Source of the DNA: Malachius bipustulatus
Taxonomy: Eukaryota > Arthropoda > Insecta > Coleoptera > Melyridae
Assembly (NCBI GenBank): GCA_910589415.1
Contig: OU342638.1
Location: forward strand, 35,995,579 to 36,059,578
Length of the DNA: 64,000 nucleotides
Direction of reading: 5' to 3'
Shown: positions 35,023 to 47,115 of the stretch, one piece after another
How positions within the stretch are numbered: the first letter of the stretch is position 1
Layout: each line of letters begins with the position of its first letter
Notes under the pieces: generated by a model
What the model saw: the letters and a program-made list of their open reading frames with translations, nothing else
What the model was told of the DNA's origin: nothing
Database searches by the model: none
Translations under genes and position numbers: made by a program

Positions 35023-38000
35023 CTAATGTTCAACCAGTGGACCCCAGAAGTATTTACTTAAGCTGTGTTCGTCCTCGGTTAAGAAGAAATCTCTGCCGTG
35101 TTTTATGAATTCTTTGTACGTTATCTTGCCGTCACCGTTCAAGTCAATGATCCTGAAGGAGTAAAGAGCGTCTCTCTCGTCAATCCCGAGACATTTAAAG
35201 AACAAAGTGAACTCTTCCACGTTGATCGATCCAGAGCTATCCCTATCAACAGCCTGCAAAATAAATCATTTAATCCTCATCTAGCCATTATTACCTCAAT
35301 TCAAATTGCTTACCTTAAAAATGTATGGCAGGAAGGAACAAACCCTCTTAACCCGGTCCTTGTCGTTGATTACATGGTGCATATCTTCCAGGTACTGCTC
35401 GACTGTGATCAGGTTGTACGGGGACACTTCACCCCATTGTTTCTCCCAGATATTCTAGAAAAATATTCTCTCATTGAAAGGTTTAAGATAAAAGTTACTA
35501 ACTAAACTCACCCTAATTATGTTCTTGAAATCCTTGGAATGCTGCGCACTCAAGTGTCCCAAATTGACGAACCTATCCGCCAGTAGGAGGAAGTCGTCGT
35601 AGGAAATAACGCCGTCTTTATTCACGTCGAGAATACCGTGGAAAGTGCGCATTTTTCTTCTCCAAAACTCTGAGTCTCCCTGTTACATAAACGGAAACAA
35701 TTAAATTAAATAGGAGCTGCAGCAAAAACCATTTAATTAACTTAAATTAAGGAGTACCTATATTACCGTTCTGGTAATAAGCGCGAATGTCGGTAATACA
35801 GGTACCCTAGAACGACAAGTTTTACAGCGCCCTCATGCGGAAATCGGTGTCACTTACTGTTAATAAACATTATTGCAAAGCTTATGATGAGTATTGTTTT
35901 CAGAATTGATAGTTAATTTTAAAACTCCCGCTTGTTTCACCTCGGTTGTTTTTATAGGTCTTGGTGGCGCTTCCGCATTTGTCGTAGTAAATGTCGGTAA
36001 TACAGATACGCTACACTTACCCTATGACCCATTATCTCCCATTCGCTGTCCGAGCTCGAATCAGAATCGTAGAGTCTACTGGTTTGCGGTTTTGCGTATT
36101 TGCCGTATTTTCTGACAGCAACGAACGTGTTGGAAGCTGCTAGAACCGGTAGGAACTCGTTGCCTATTAACTGTAACAAGAAATTATGTTAGTCTTTATT
36201 TGGAGGTTTCATTATGGGGTCGATTTCTGAGGTACCCTTAATTCTTGTTCTAGGGACAAAAATAATTTAAAGAAAAATGTCCTGTACTTGTGATCCATTA
36301 CATAATACATAGTATTAGTGTGTTCATTATATTGGATTAATTTATTGACCTTGAGCTAGTATTGAGTCATAATAATTTTTTGTAGTGCGTGATTTCTTAA
36401 CTTGTTTTTTTTTTATTTTTGAGAAAGTGATTAATTTGAAGAGCAATTTTTATCTAATCAAAGTCCGAATTATCGAGTCTTATAGTAGGATTAACTTTAA
36501 AAAGTCAGATGTGACGTCGCACTAACCGTCCGAATTAATATTTTTAATTTCACCAGAAAATGTCAAACAGTTAATTGTCAAGTTGTGAACGAGCGTAAAT
36601 TATTGAAGGAATCATTCAAACAATAAATGAATGACGCTTACGTCAGTTTGAGAGCCACTGACAACTACAGAAAATTTAATCACGTAATGACACTCTATCC
36701 TCTGTGTTGTGCATTTAATTCTCATTCAAAACCAATGTTGACGTAAACTTATTTATGCGGGATGGAGTGTTTAGACAAACTGGACGGTTACTATAAAAAC
36801 CACGTATATGAAACAAAATAAATCGAACTATCAAATGGATGTGTATTCTTAATCGATACGTATGACTTTTTAGACTTTATTGGACTATACCTACGATGTG
36901 AATAAATATTGTTGACATTGACATTTACATGAGACAATAGAGTCATAGGTACCTATTCTTATCATTTTTCGGGACGAATGTTTGTACGCACGTAGACGCT
37001 CGGGCCTACGTGTTATTTACGACGATTGATGATCGCTGATTGGTTGATTATATAAAAATTAAAATAAAAGCAGGGGCGTAGTCTGTTTGTTTGCTACAAT
37101 CAGTACTAGCGTGTTTATGTAATAATTGTGATAGAATAACGTGTCTGTCCACTCGAGAATTGAAAGTAAAGGACAACGACTCGTGTTATTGTAAACAATA
37201 ATTATCTAGCTTTGCCTATTTTTATTTATTCAAGAATTTTATAGATCGAATTTTTACTTTTTGATCGGTTCGCGCTGTATCGTTACCGTTATAGCGAACA
37301 TTCAGCCGGTTATCGTACGTAAACAAAGTTGTGGACAAGGTTTTCCGAGAAATTTGATATATTTAAATAAACTGGGACGCCAAAATTCGCTTCCTTTTGA
37401 TGTTTTTTTTAATATTTCGTCGATTAATGGCTCCAACAAGATGGGGCACCCTGCAATTTTTATTTCAATTTCGTCTTAATTCCATGAAAAGGGACTATTT
37501 TATTGAATTTTTTTATTTGTATCTGTTGATCACGTACCTATAAATCGTATACAGGGTGTTTTTACAAAGGGTTGATTATTAAATTTTAAGTGTCTTTTCC
37601 TGCTGATGGTTCCTGCAAATGGGAAATTTTTTTCTTTTTCCATTAAAAGGGACTTTTTCATTTGTATCTGGTGATCGCGTACCTACTTTATATACAGGGT
37701 GTTTTTGCATGGATTTATTTTACAATTTCAAGTGTCTTTTCCTGCTGATGGTTCCTGCAAATGGGAAAGTTTCTTTCTTTTTCCATTAAAAGGGACTTTT
37801 TCATTTGTATCTGGTGATCGCGTACCTACTTTATATACAGGGTGTTTTTGCAAGGATTTATTTTACAATTTCAAGTGTCTTTTCCTGCTGATGGTTCCTG
37901 CAAATGGGACAGTTTCTTTTTTTCCATTAAAAGGGACCTTTTTATTTGTATCTGATGATCACGTACCTACTTTATATACAGGGTGTTTTTGCAAGGATTT

Positions 38001-40622
38001 ATTTTACAATTTCAAGTGTCTTTTCCTGCTGATGGTTCCTGCAAATGGGACAGTTTCTTTCTTTTTTCATTAAAAGGGACTTTTTTATTTTTATCTGGTG
38101 ATCGCGTACCTACTTTATATACAGGGTGTTTTTGCAAGGATTTATTTTACAATTTCAAGTGTCTTTTCCTTCTGATGGTTCCTGCAAATGGGACAGTTTC
38201 TTTTTTTTTCATTAAAAGGGACTTTTTTATTTGTATCTGGTGATCGCGTACCTACTTTATATACAGAGTGTTTTTGCAAGGATTTATTTTACAATTTCAA
38301 GTGTCTTTTCCTGCTGATGGTTCCTGCAAATGGGACAGTTTCTTTTTTTTTCCATTAAATGGGACTTTTTCATTTTTTGTATCTGGTGATCGCGTACCTA
38401 CTTTATATACAGGGTGTTTTTGCAAGGAATTATTTTACAATTTCAAGTGTCTTTTCCTTCTGATGGTTCCTGCAAATGGGACAGTTTCTTTTTTTTTCAT
38501 TAAAAGGGACTTTTTTATTTGTATCTGGTGATCGCGTACCTACTTTATATACAGGGTGTTTTTGCAAGGATTTATTTTACAATTTCAAGTGTCTTTTCCT
38601 TCTGATGGTTCCTGCAAATGGGACAGTTTCTTTTTTTTTCTTTAAAAGGGACTTTTTCATTTTTTGTATCTGGTGATCGCGTACCTACTTTATATACAGG
38701 GTGTTTTTGCAAGGAATTATTTTACAATTTCAAGTGTCTTTTCCTTCTGATGGTTCCTGCAAATGGGACAGTTTCTTTTTTTTTCATTAAAAGGGACTTT
38801 TTTATTTGTATCTGGTGATCGCGTACCTACTTTATATACAGGGTGTTTTTGCAAGGATTTATTTTACAATTTCAAGTGTCTTTTCCTGCTGATGGTTCCT
38901 GCAAATGGGACAGTTTCTTTTTTTCCATTAAAAGGGACCTTTTTATTTGTATCTGATGATCACGTACCTACTTTATATACAGGGTGTTTTTGCAAGGATT
39001 TATTTTACAATTTCAAGTGTCTTTTCCTGCTGATGGTTCCTGCAAAGGGACAGTTTCTTTCTTTTTTCATTAAAAGGGACTTTTTTATTTTTATCTGGTG
39101 ATCGCGTACCTACTTTATATACAGGGTGTTTTTGCAAGGATTTATTTTACAATTTCAAGTGTCTTTTCCTGCTGATGGTTCCTGCAAATGGGCCGCAGTT
39201 TCTTTTTTTTTTCATTAAAAGGGACTTTTTTATTTTTATCTGGTGATCGCGTACCTACTTTATATACAGGATGTTTTTGCAAGGATTTATTTTACAATTT
39301 CAAGTGTCTTTTCCTGCTGATGGTTCCTGCAAATGGGACAGTTTCTTTTTTTTCCATTAAAAGGGACTTTTTTATTTGTATCTGGTGATCGCGTACCTAC
39401 TTTATATACAGGGGGTTTTTGCAAAGATTGATTTTACAATTTCAAGTGTCTTTTCCTGCTGATGGTTCCTGCAAATGGGACAGTTTCTTTCTTTTTTCAT
39501 TAAAAGGGACTTTTTTATTTGTATCTGGTGATCGCGTACCTACTTTATATAGGGTGTTTTTGCAAGGATAGATTTTACAATTTCAAGTGTCTTTTCCTGC
39601 TGATTGTTCCTGCAAATGTTTCTTTTTTTCATTTTAAGGGACTTTTTTATTGATTTTTTTTTTTTAATTTGTATTTGTTGATCGTGTATCTACGTCATAT
39701 ACAGGGTGTTTTTGCAAGGATTGATTGTTCAATTTCAATTCCGATGTTTTTTATTGGAATGTTTGATTTGTATAACGGTAACGGTCATATACAGGGGGGG
39801 TTTTGCGGAATTTTCAAGGACTTGCGGTACGTTAATGATTGTTTACCTGTTACTTGACTTGAATGTCGATTTATGTACCTACCTAGAAACGTGACCGGTT
39901 TTCTGAGCGATACTACACAAATTGAATAATTGTTTATATATCGCATATTTACATACGGGAGCATTGACTTTTCCTTTCCATATTAACATATTGCGCTGTC
40001 CCAATCCCAATAAAGGTGAGATTATATTCATATTTTCGCAATAAATTCATAAAAAAACGAGCGATATTCTGAAATGTTTCACAATACGAACTCAAAATAA
40101 AATACTCAAAACTTTTATAGGCGAGTGATAAAATAAAATTTGCAAGCCTACCATTGGTTGATTTGAATTTGGAAGCTCTAAGCTCTATATTGATTTTAAT
40201 CAATCAATCAGTTTGTAATTGGTCCTGATGGCTCATCTGCTGTCTCTAAATCTGCGCGCGCGCATTTTTTTACAATTACAAATTAATAAATATTTTTTTC
40301 GATTAATTGTTTATAAATAATCGTCCCAAAAATAGCCTGACATCGCATTTTCAATGATTATTGCTTCAATCTTCATGTAATCAAGTCGTATAGGTCACCT
40401 CTTCTTTTTTATCTCTTAATTAACTCGTATTAATCTATTATACATAGGAATACAGAGCGTTGCAAAATTAACATCACCCAGATTATAAATAAAACTCACC
40501 TTTTTCCCATTCGCCATTTTAATCTCTCTGGAAGCGTTCAGACATTTCTGGATCTGGAAGACCTGCCGAAGACTCCTTCCGCACCTAATGACACTCGCGT
40601 GTCTTAGGATCGAAAACACCAT
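35023..40622 (-). CDS. Sarcoplasmic calcium-binding protein (EF-hand), Scp1-like
   Basis: Soluble muscle/neuronal Ca2+ buffer of the invertebrate SCP family. Five in-phase exons give about 270 residues: 40500-40622, 36021-36170, 35512-35679, 35314-35454 and 35023-35253 (TAG). Canonical EF-hand loops are DVNKDGVISYDDF (third exon), DRDSSGSINVEEF and DLNGDGKITYKEF (last exon). The protein ends DEHSLSKYFWGPLVEH, characteristic of insect SCPs. The third exon begins GDSEFWRRKMRTFH, a family hallmark. The first two exons add roughly 90 residues to the usual ~190. The first (MVFSILRHASVIRCGRSLRQ…) is basic and resembles a mitochondrial presequence. It could belong to a longer isoform, so the start is less certain than the core. 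The 4.3-kb first intron carries a tandem array. Confidence 0.88.
35751..35812. mobile_element. Near-palindromic hAT-like MITE, copy 2 (diverged), in an Scp intron
   Basis: Left half ggagtacctatattaccg, right half atgtcggtaatacaggtaccct. It lies in the intron between the second and third Scp exons. A further right half-copy (aatgtcggtaatacagatac) lies at about 35,990-36,010, just before the exon at 36,021. Confidence 0.65.
36171..37545. other. First intron of Scp, part right of exon 2
   Basis: AT-rich intron DNA with no nested gene recognised. A TATATAAAA box at about 37,047 lies too far from the nearest TCAGT to be called a promoter. Confidence 0.35.
37546..39800 (+). repeat. ~143-bp tandem array (about 16 units) in the Scp first intron
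   Basis: The unit reads atacagggtgtttttgcaag, gatttattttacaatttcaa, gtgtcttttcctgctgatgg, ttcctgcaaatgggacagtt, a T-rich stretch, cattaaaagggac and ctggtgatcgcgtacctac. The acagggtg landmark occurs at about 37551, 37694, 37837, 37978, 38121, 38263, 38409, 38551, 38696, 38838, 38979, 39121, 39266, 39408, 39551 and 39701. That gives a period of 141-146 bp, with 150 bp for the last unit. The two edge units are more diverged than the middle ones. Variants show higher-order duplication. Open frames in the array are by-products of the repeat. Confidence 0.95.
39801..40499. other. First intron of Scp, part near exon 1
   Basis: AT-rich intron DNA with no further feature recognised. Confidence 0.35.
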
Positions 40623-42010
40623 TTTATCGAATTGAATTAATCGAAATGGAACACTAACACTGTAATCTAATTAAGACCAAGACCGGTTGGATAATCTTTG
40701 ATGCTCTTGGCCGCCGAAGAACTGGCGTCGCGTAATAACAACTGGTAACAACTAACGGGTGGGTATAGTTGAATTATTGAACTTTGATGGCGAAACCAAG
40801 AAGAAGATGAATTAGATGGCAACTTAACTCGAGTTCGCTCTGATGAAACTTTCTTTAAGCAAGCCTGAGAGTAAAATAATAAGACTGACGACCTCGCGGC
40901 GATCACTTGAATTATTGTTTTATAGCGCGACCGCGTCCCCCCGTTTTATACCGGGTGTACCCGACTGTAAACACATACACGTAAATATGTTTTCGTGTCT
41001 TCTCTCTCTTCTTTAGGCCAAGTTGTTTTGTTTATTAACATATGTGTTTAATTGGGCTTGTTTATTGAAAAAAAAATTGTATAATGCGCGGTTTTGCATA
41101 ATTCTAGTGCAGCTGGCTTCCGGATGATTAATAATAATAACTGTGGTAAGTTGTCTCACCTCGCATCATCTGCCATCATGGTAGGTAGATGGTCTTTTAT
41201 ATAATTCAAAGTGCACAAGAGACTTTCCCTTATTATTCGATATCATGAAAATTTAAAAATGATACGACCTTATAAACGTCGTAAATGTAATAATAAGTGC
41301 GTGTGAGGTCTGTAGACTGGCCTAGATGATTAAGTAGGCAGTGTTGTTTTCTCTCCGTCTCTTTCTGTTCTGTCGCACAGTGAATGGACGTTGAGTTTTA
41401 GGCCAGGGTCAATCCGGACGTTGATTTCGACAACGTTCTCTTCGGCACGTAAGTTCTGTTCCGATTGTTCTGCTGGTGCTAGGTCTGATTTTTTTGTAGG
41501 AAGTAAATGATAAACTGAAAAAAATATTACATTTTTTCATTAAAAAAATTGAAGTAATTATTTTTTATTTTTTTTATTTAAAGAATAAAAGAAAATTATT
41601 ATCATTACCGAACTAGTAAACTCGCTTATCATCGCTTATCACATACGAGCGTCTGTCAAAGTGTATATAATTTTATTTTCGTTGCCTTTTTCATTGAAAA
41701 CGCTTCAGAATAAATTTGAATTATCATAAAAAAACAATCAAGAAACGGAGTATCATTGTTCTTCCTCATCCTTACTTTAGCAAGTTACATAATTGATTTT
41801 ATTTACCATTTTTGTTTAATATGCATATTTGGCACTATTATGCACTTTAACGTGCACTATTAATGAAAGAAAATAAACATACTAATCGTTGAGCATTGTC
41901 AAAATGAAAAATATCATAGTTGAAGATAATCGTAACATATAAAGGCTTCACACCCCTGTTTGTTCCATAATTTAAACCTTAAGACGTTAAAATCGTTCAA
42001 TTTTCCAAGT
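40623..42010. other. Upstream of Scp; intergenic DNA
   Basis: Presumed Scp promoter side. An ataccgggtgtacccg stretch lies at about 40,950. No gene or RNA is recognised. Confidence 0.35.
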
Positions 42011-43110
42011 TTCCTTACTTTTTGCGACTCTCTCCAAAGTGACGTCACTAGTTTCAGTCTAAACTTTAATGCTCTCATAAACTTTTATTTTTAACTTTAT
42101 AGAGACTTTGGATTTTTAAAAATTGTCATTGTGTATCTGTCGGTCAACAAGAAGAACTAGAACTGTCATTGTGCATCTTAAATCTGTCAATTCTCAATTT
42201 ATTATAATACAAAAATGAGTTTTAATATTAATAATTCTCATAATTGAAGATGATGAGACTATTAAAAAAAAACGCAAATCTAAAATTTAATAATAATTCC
42301 ATAAATGAATATAAGATTGTGAAATTTTATAATATTAAATAAATAATCATATTTGTTTTTGGAGACACTCTCCAAATTGACGTCTTTATTAGTATTTGTC
42401 TCGCAAATACGATTATTGCAGGCTAGGTAGGATACCTGTATTACCGACACTGACAGCGTCTGTGCTAGTCCTACAGCGACCATACCTGTATTACCGACAC
42501 CGACGCTGTCAGTGTCGGTGTTGGTAATACAGGTACCATAAGACTAACCATATTCGGAATAAAATGGGGTTTCAGACTCCTATGCTATAGTTTGGCATAA
42601 AACGGCATTTGATACATGTTTTATAGTGAACGAAGCTCTCCCAAATGACGTCATTATTTCTTTCAGTACTTAACCTGTTGTTTTGAATAAGTCTGTCGAG
42701 CTGATCTGTCAGGTAAAAGTAAGATTTAATTTATACTCGTCATCACTTGTCTCATATCTCCTATATTTTAATTTATTTTTTTAACCACAATATCAGGAGG
42801 CTAAAAATTAAGATTCGGGCTCTCTATGCAAAAAATGCGAAATAGATTTTTTTATTTTTTAAATTAGAATTAATTATGAACCCGAATCTTTATTTTTCGC
42901 CTGCTCTTATGAAACACTCTGTATTTAAAAAGAAAAAAGACAGTTTCCTTGATTTTCGTGATAGTTTTCATCTCATCATAATGGTTGATAATAAAATATT
43001 TTGGTGTTCGTGAAAACGTCAAAATTGTACAAATGTTTGGGAACTCTGATTTATTTGGACCTCCTTCAAAGTGACGTCATACGGTGTTTATATGGACGCG
43101 TTATTATAAG
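42011..43110 (+). repeat. Four diverged copies of a ~300-bp repeat carrying TGACGTC
   Basis: A recurring core (ctctccaaagtgacgtcact-type) occurs at about 42,033, 42,369, 42,646 and 43,065. Similar downstream text follows each core, including ctgtc-rich stretches. The spacing is about 280-420 bp, and the longer gaps include other inserted sequence. Confidence 0.55.
42425..42540. mobile_element. Near-palindromic hAT-like MITE, copies 3 and 4 (adjacent or nested)
   Basis: A half-copy (gatacctgtattaccgacac, about 42,431-42,450) is followed by a full palindrome at about 42,483-42,537. The full copy reads tacctgtattaccgacaccg, then cgctgtcagtgtcgg, then ttggtaatacaggtacc. Confidence 0.7.
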
Positions 43111-43353
43111 TGTTGTTCTGAGTAAAATTCTGTCTCGATATATCTGTCATCCGTCAGTTGTCACTTGTCAGTTTAATTGAACTTAACCTTAACCTAACTT
43201 TTTTTGTATTTAATTTGTTTTTGTTTTGTTACTAATAAATTGATTATTTATTACTTATTAGATTCAGTTAATTTATTTTTTTAAGTTATGGTTTAAATTT
43301 AGTGTCGTCGTCACCTTCCTGGTTGCTTATTATTATATCAGTAAACAGTAACA

Positions 43354-46098
43354 ATGAACTGCATAGTCCCAGCAGCGAACCTCAAAGGTAATAATAATTT
43401 TTCAACCCCCAGTCTCAGTACCCCAACACCCTAACTCTATCTCTGCCCCGCAGTAATATCGAAGGCGCTTCAAGCGCTATCGAAAGTGGGCGATGAATTC
43501 TACATCGAAGCTCGGAAGGAGAGTCTCTCGTTCATCGCCATCAATCTCAGCAAGACGGTCTGCGCCAGGTTCGAGTTCTACGAGAGCTTCTTCTCCAGTT
43601 ACGAGGTGGACGAGAACGAGCTGAACGAGGAGAACAAGGAAACCGTCACTTGTAAGCTGCAGATGAAGACCATTCTGCCGCTATTCAGGGGAAACTTGGA
43701 GAAGAAGGTGAGTTTTATTTTACAATTTTTTTAAGATTATCTAAAGAAATTGGTTAACCTGCTGTTTAGCGACGGTTTTACCCCTACGCTGGCCCCCCTC
43801 CACTCTCTCTGCTTGCTAGGCTCCGACACGTTCTCAGCGTTGCCATATGCAAGCCCTTCTCCTACGTTCTGCAGACAATCCTGCGTGCTTCCTGCCCGCT
43901 TCCGCACGAGACCGTAATAAGTAGCTACCGGTTCCGTCAGGTATTTGGTCAGGGTAGGTTTTTTTTTCATTTTACGAATATTTGAAGGAAAAAAAACCTA
44001 CCCTGACCAAAGACCTGACTTACTGCAGCAAATAAGTGTTTTAATATTATTTGTAATCAAAAATGACACTTTAAGGGCCGTAGGAGAACGGAGACACGGA
44101 TTTCATGTGGCAACGCTGAGAGCCTGTCGACTCAGAGCTAGCAGCACGCTAGCAGAGAGAGTGGAGGGGGGCCAGCGTAGGGGTAAAACCGTCGCTAATC
44201 AGCAGGTTAACCAAGAAATTTTGGTGATTGTTGACATTAGCGGCATGGGTATAGGGCTAAATGGCTTATACTATCGGATAGCTTGTGTCTCTAGAAGTAT
44301 CAAGGTACCATTGAATTGTTGCGCCGGCAAGTAATAGTCAAGAAATAAGACCTCAAAGTGTCATCCTTGCCCTCAATAATACGTGTATTCGAACATAATG
44401 CGCTCGAACAGGAAGCTCGCTCTCCATCGTCGTGTAACAGAACAGGATGCTCGCTCTCCGTCGTCCCGTATTTTAAAACACTTATTGCTGCAGTAAGTCA
44501 GGTCTTTGGTCAGGGTAGGTTTCTTTTTCCTTCAAATGTTCGTAAATTGAAAAAAAAAACTTACCGGTTCCGTCAGGTCTTTAGTCAGGGTCAGGGTAAA
44601 CAAACTTTTTTGAAAGAATAGTTGAAAAAACCCTGAATATCTAGGCCACTGGAAGACATCTCCAAAACTTGAACCAGCCTAATTAAAGAGCTTCGTTTGT
44701 TTATTGTTCATGCCGAGTTGCATGAAAATTGGTTCAAATTTACACGAGTTATGACCAAAAACTGTTATATTTTTTTAAAACTTTGAGACCCTGTATCTTT
44801 TGAACGATATGAGAGGAAATATGCTTTTAAATTTGCCCCGATATCACTGAAACACCCTGTATAAATAATTATTTTTTCACAGCTGGACTTCATCAAATTT
44901 GACTATGAAACCGACTCGGATTTCATCGACGTGAAGATGAAGTACAAGGGCGACGGTAACATCATCATGCTCCACAAGCGGAGGCTCATGGAGTCCGGAT
45001 TGCTAACCATCGGGATATCGACCGATTCCGGTTCTAATAACGTCTGCGCTCCCAGTTCCTTCTTCAATCAACTCTTGACCATGTTCTGTACCAGCGATGA
45101 CGAGATGACGTTCGAAGTGTCCAAATCCAAGCTGATAGCGAGGAATTATTGCTTGGGTAAGGTCCACGAGGAATTATTTTATTCACCTGCAGATTATTAA
45201 TAGTGGCTGTTGCCTTTCTAGGGCTTCCATGTCGACCTAAAACGATTAGAAGCCAAGTTAACCTGCAAGCAGCCGAATTCGCTTTGTACAACATTCCGAA
45301 GGAAACTACAGTGAATTTTTCGTTGAGGCCGTTTCGGACCGCAGTTCATTTTGCGGATAACTTTAACATGAACATCGGATTCAATTTCGAAACCGGCGGA
45401 CGGTAGGTTCTAGTTTTCATCTCATTTTTCCTCCCCCTTCATCTCTTTTCACCTTATGTCGTCTTTTCAGGCCTCTATCGATGATAATGAAAAGCCCGAC
45501 ATTCCAAGCGAGCCTGATCGTCGCCACCATGAACCCGAACAGCGACATGCAGTCGTCCATGTCGTCGTCCTCGATACCCAGCAAAGTGATAAACAATCGT
45601 CAATCGTCGAGACAATCGCAGAATCCGAACTTGACAATCGAAGACCGTCAGGCTCTGGAGTGCGAGAATTGGGACGATTTTGAGACCGACCAGAACGGCG
45701 ATAAGGATTCCAATAAAGCCGTGATCAGCAGCAACGAGATCGCGAGGAGAGGAGACGTGAGAAGGAGCGGATCTGAAAGTTTCAAAAGTAAGAGCAGCAA
45801 GGCCGATAACAGTTTCACGGAGATGATGAATCGAGCGTTGGACACTCTGAGCAAGGAGAATTTCGGCAACGGTTCGAGGTGCGGTGAAAACGGGTCGTTG
45901 AGGCTGGGGCCGGGAAGTAAACGGAAGGTCAGCGACCGGAGTGGTAAAGAGAACGACTGCGATGATGTGATTCCGGAGTCGCCGGAGTCGCCCCGGACAA
46001 AACTAGCGAAAGTTGTCTTTGGGAGGTGTCTGGAGCCGACTTTTCGGGTCGACGATGTGCTGGCTGAGAATAGCGATCCGGATAGTGAGCCGGATTGA
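43354..46098 (+). CDS. Rad9: Cell-cycle checkpoint protein Rad9 (9-1-1 clamp)
   Basis: Subunit of the PCNA-like Rad9-Hus1-Rad1 clamp loaded at DNA damage in the nucleus. Five exons join in phase to 456 residues: 43354-43387, 43454-43707, 44883-45156, 45222-45402 and 45471-46098 (TGA). The N-terminus MNCIVPAANLK…ALQALSKVGDEFYIE matches the first PCNA-like domain. The second domain includes FSLRPFRTAVHFADNFNMNI and FNFETGGRPLSMIMKSP, close to the FCLKEFRGLLSFAE…GRP segment of other Rad9 proteins. The long acidic, Ser-rich last exon forms the flexible tail. It ends KVVFGRCLEPTFR…LAENSDPDSEPD, comparable to the phosphorylated TopBP1-binding tail. The third intron (43708-44882) is enlarged by nested inverted repeats. 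Confidence 0.93.
43750..44605. mobile_element. Nested inverted-repeat element in Rad9 intron 3
   Basis: An outer pair joins ggttaacctgctgtttagcg…acgctggcccccctccactc (about 43,752-43,810) to its inverted copy at about 44,158-44,213. An inner palindrome joins gtcagggtaggttttttttt (about 43,948) to aaaaaaaacctaccctgacc (about 43,990). The same gtcaggtctttggtcagggt segment reappears at about 44,498 and 44,573. No coding capacity is visible. Confidence 0.75.
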
Positions 46099-46790
46099 TG
46101 TGACAGGAATTTTGTCTTGTGTAAATATGTAAATATTTATTCTAAGTAGTAATGAGTCTCGTCAGATAACGCTCGATCTCTTGTTAATGTTAAAATGTCT
46201 GAGATTTCAATGATCTGGCATAATTAAACGAAAACATGTGAATTTTAAGAAAGTAAGCAAGTTTGTTGTAGTTTTTGATAGGTCTTTTCTTGCATTTCCT
46301 GATAATTTAAGGATAATAATGATGATGTAGCACGGTCGATTTGTTATTTTTTGAATATTTTGGTGCGTTTAAATGTTTTATATAATTATTATATACACTC
46401 CGATAAACTATTTTATATATTGTTATGAATCTCACTTTATTTGAAACAAAGTAACTTTGATAAATAATAATAACCTTTATTTCTGATAGAGTAGAATTGA
46501 TATAACTACATCAAGTGTGCTGCCAAATAATCTAATTGGTTGACAAAGTAACAGTGTGATAAAATAAATTAAAGCTAAAACTCGTAACTAAAATACTCCC
46601 CCAAACAATAGGGTTCCATGTTAATTATGACATTGTTAATTTGTTTTTTAAAAGTCTTCAAGTGTCTAGTCTCCAATACGTTTTATGTAATTTGGTTAAT
46701 TGATGAAAGCATCTGATACACATGTAATAAGGACTTTTTTCCGTTAATTTTAGTCTAATGGGTAATTACCCGTCTAAGTAGTTTTTATGT
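46099..46790. other. Rad9 3' flank
   Basis: AT-rich sequence including the presumed 3' UTR. No gene recognised. Confidence 0.4.
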
Positions 46791-46792
46791 CT

Positions 46793-47115
46793 CTAAAGTT
46801 CTGGTGCTGTATCCGTGTTCAAAATTATCCACCAGAAATTTGTCTCTATTCCCGAACAAGAACAGTAAACATTCAAATATGTACATTCCACATACTGTCG
46901 TTTATGTATTTGTTCTGATAAATGGGAGTTTGTATTCTTGGCGATATCGCAATTAACCCACTCATGAGCAACACCTATACCGTATCTATCCAGTTTCAGC
47001 AGCAAAAGCTTGTGATCGAAACAGTCAAAGGCCCTCGATAGTCAAGGAACATCCCAACGGAAATATCACAATTTTCGATGTGATTATAAATCTTTGCAGT
47101 GTTTCTTAGATTGAT
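46793..47115 (-). pseudogene. Jockey-like LINE reverse transcriptase fragment
   Basis: Minus-strand frames read KIYNHIENCDISVGMFLD and then, after a frameshift, LSRAFDCFDHKLLLLKLDRY, GIGVAHEW and KRQYVE. This matches the catalytic motif A region (FLDLSKAFDxVDHxxLLxKL…YGIRG) of jockey-type reverse transcriptases. The fragment is short, frameshifted and surrounded by non-coding DNA. Confidence 0.85.

Noticed and set aside
37045..37105. TATA box and initiator
   Set aside because: The spacing between TATATAAAA and TCAGT is about 50 bp, not the usual 25-30, and no transcript start is evident.
37699..39388. A series of 66-124 residue open frames sharing the same peptide
   Set aside because: They are by-products of the ~143-bp tandem unit. 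Frames shift between units with T-run length and no start context or homology is present.
37546..39800. CRISPR-like array
   Set aside because: Units are contiguous ~143-bp copies without unique spacers, in an insect intron.
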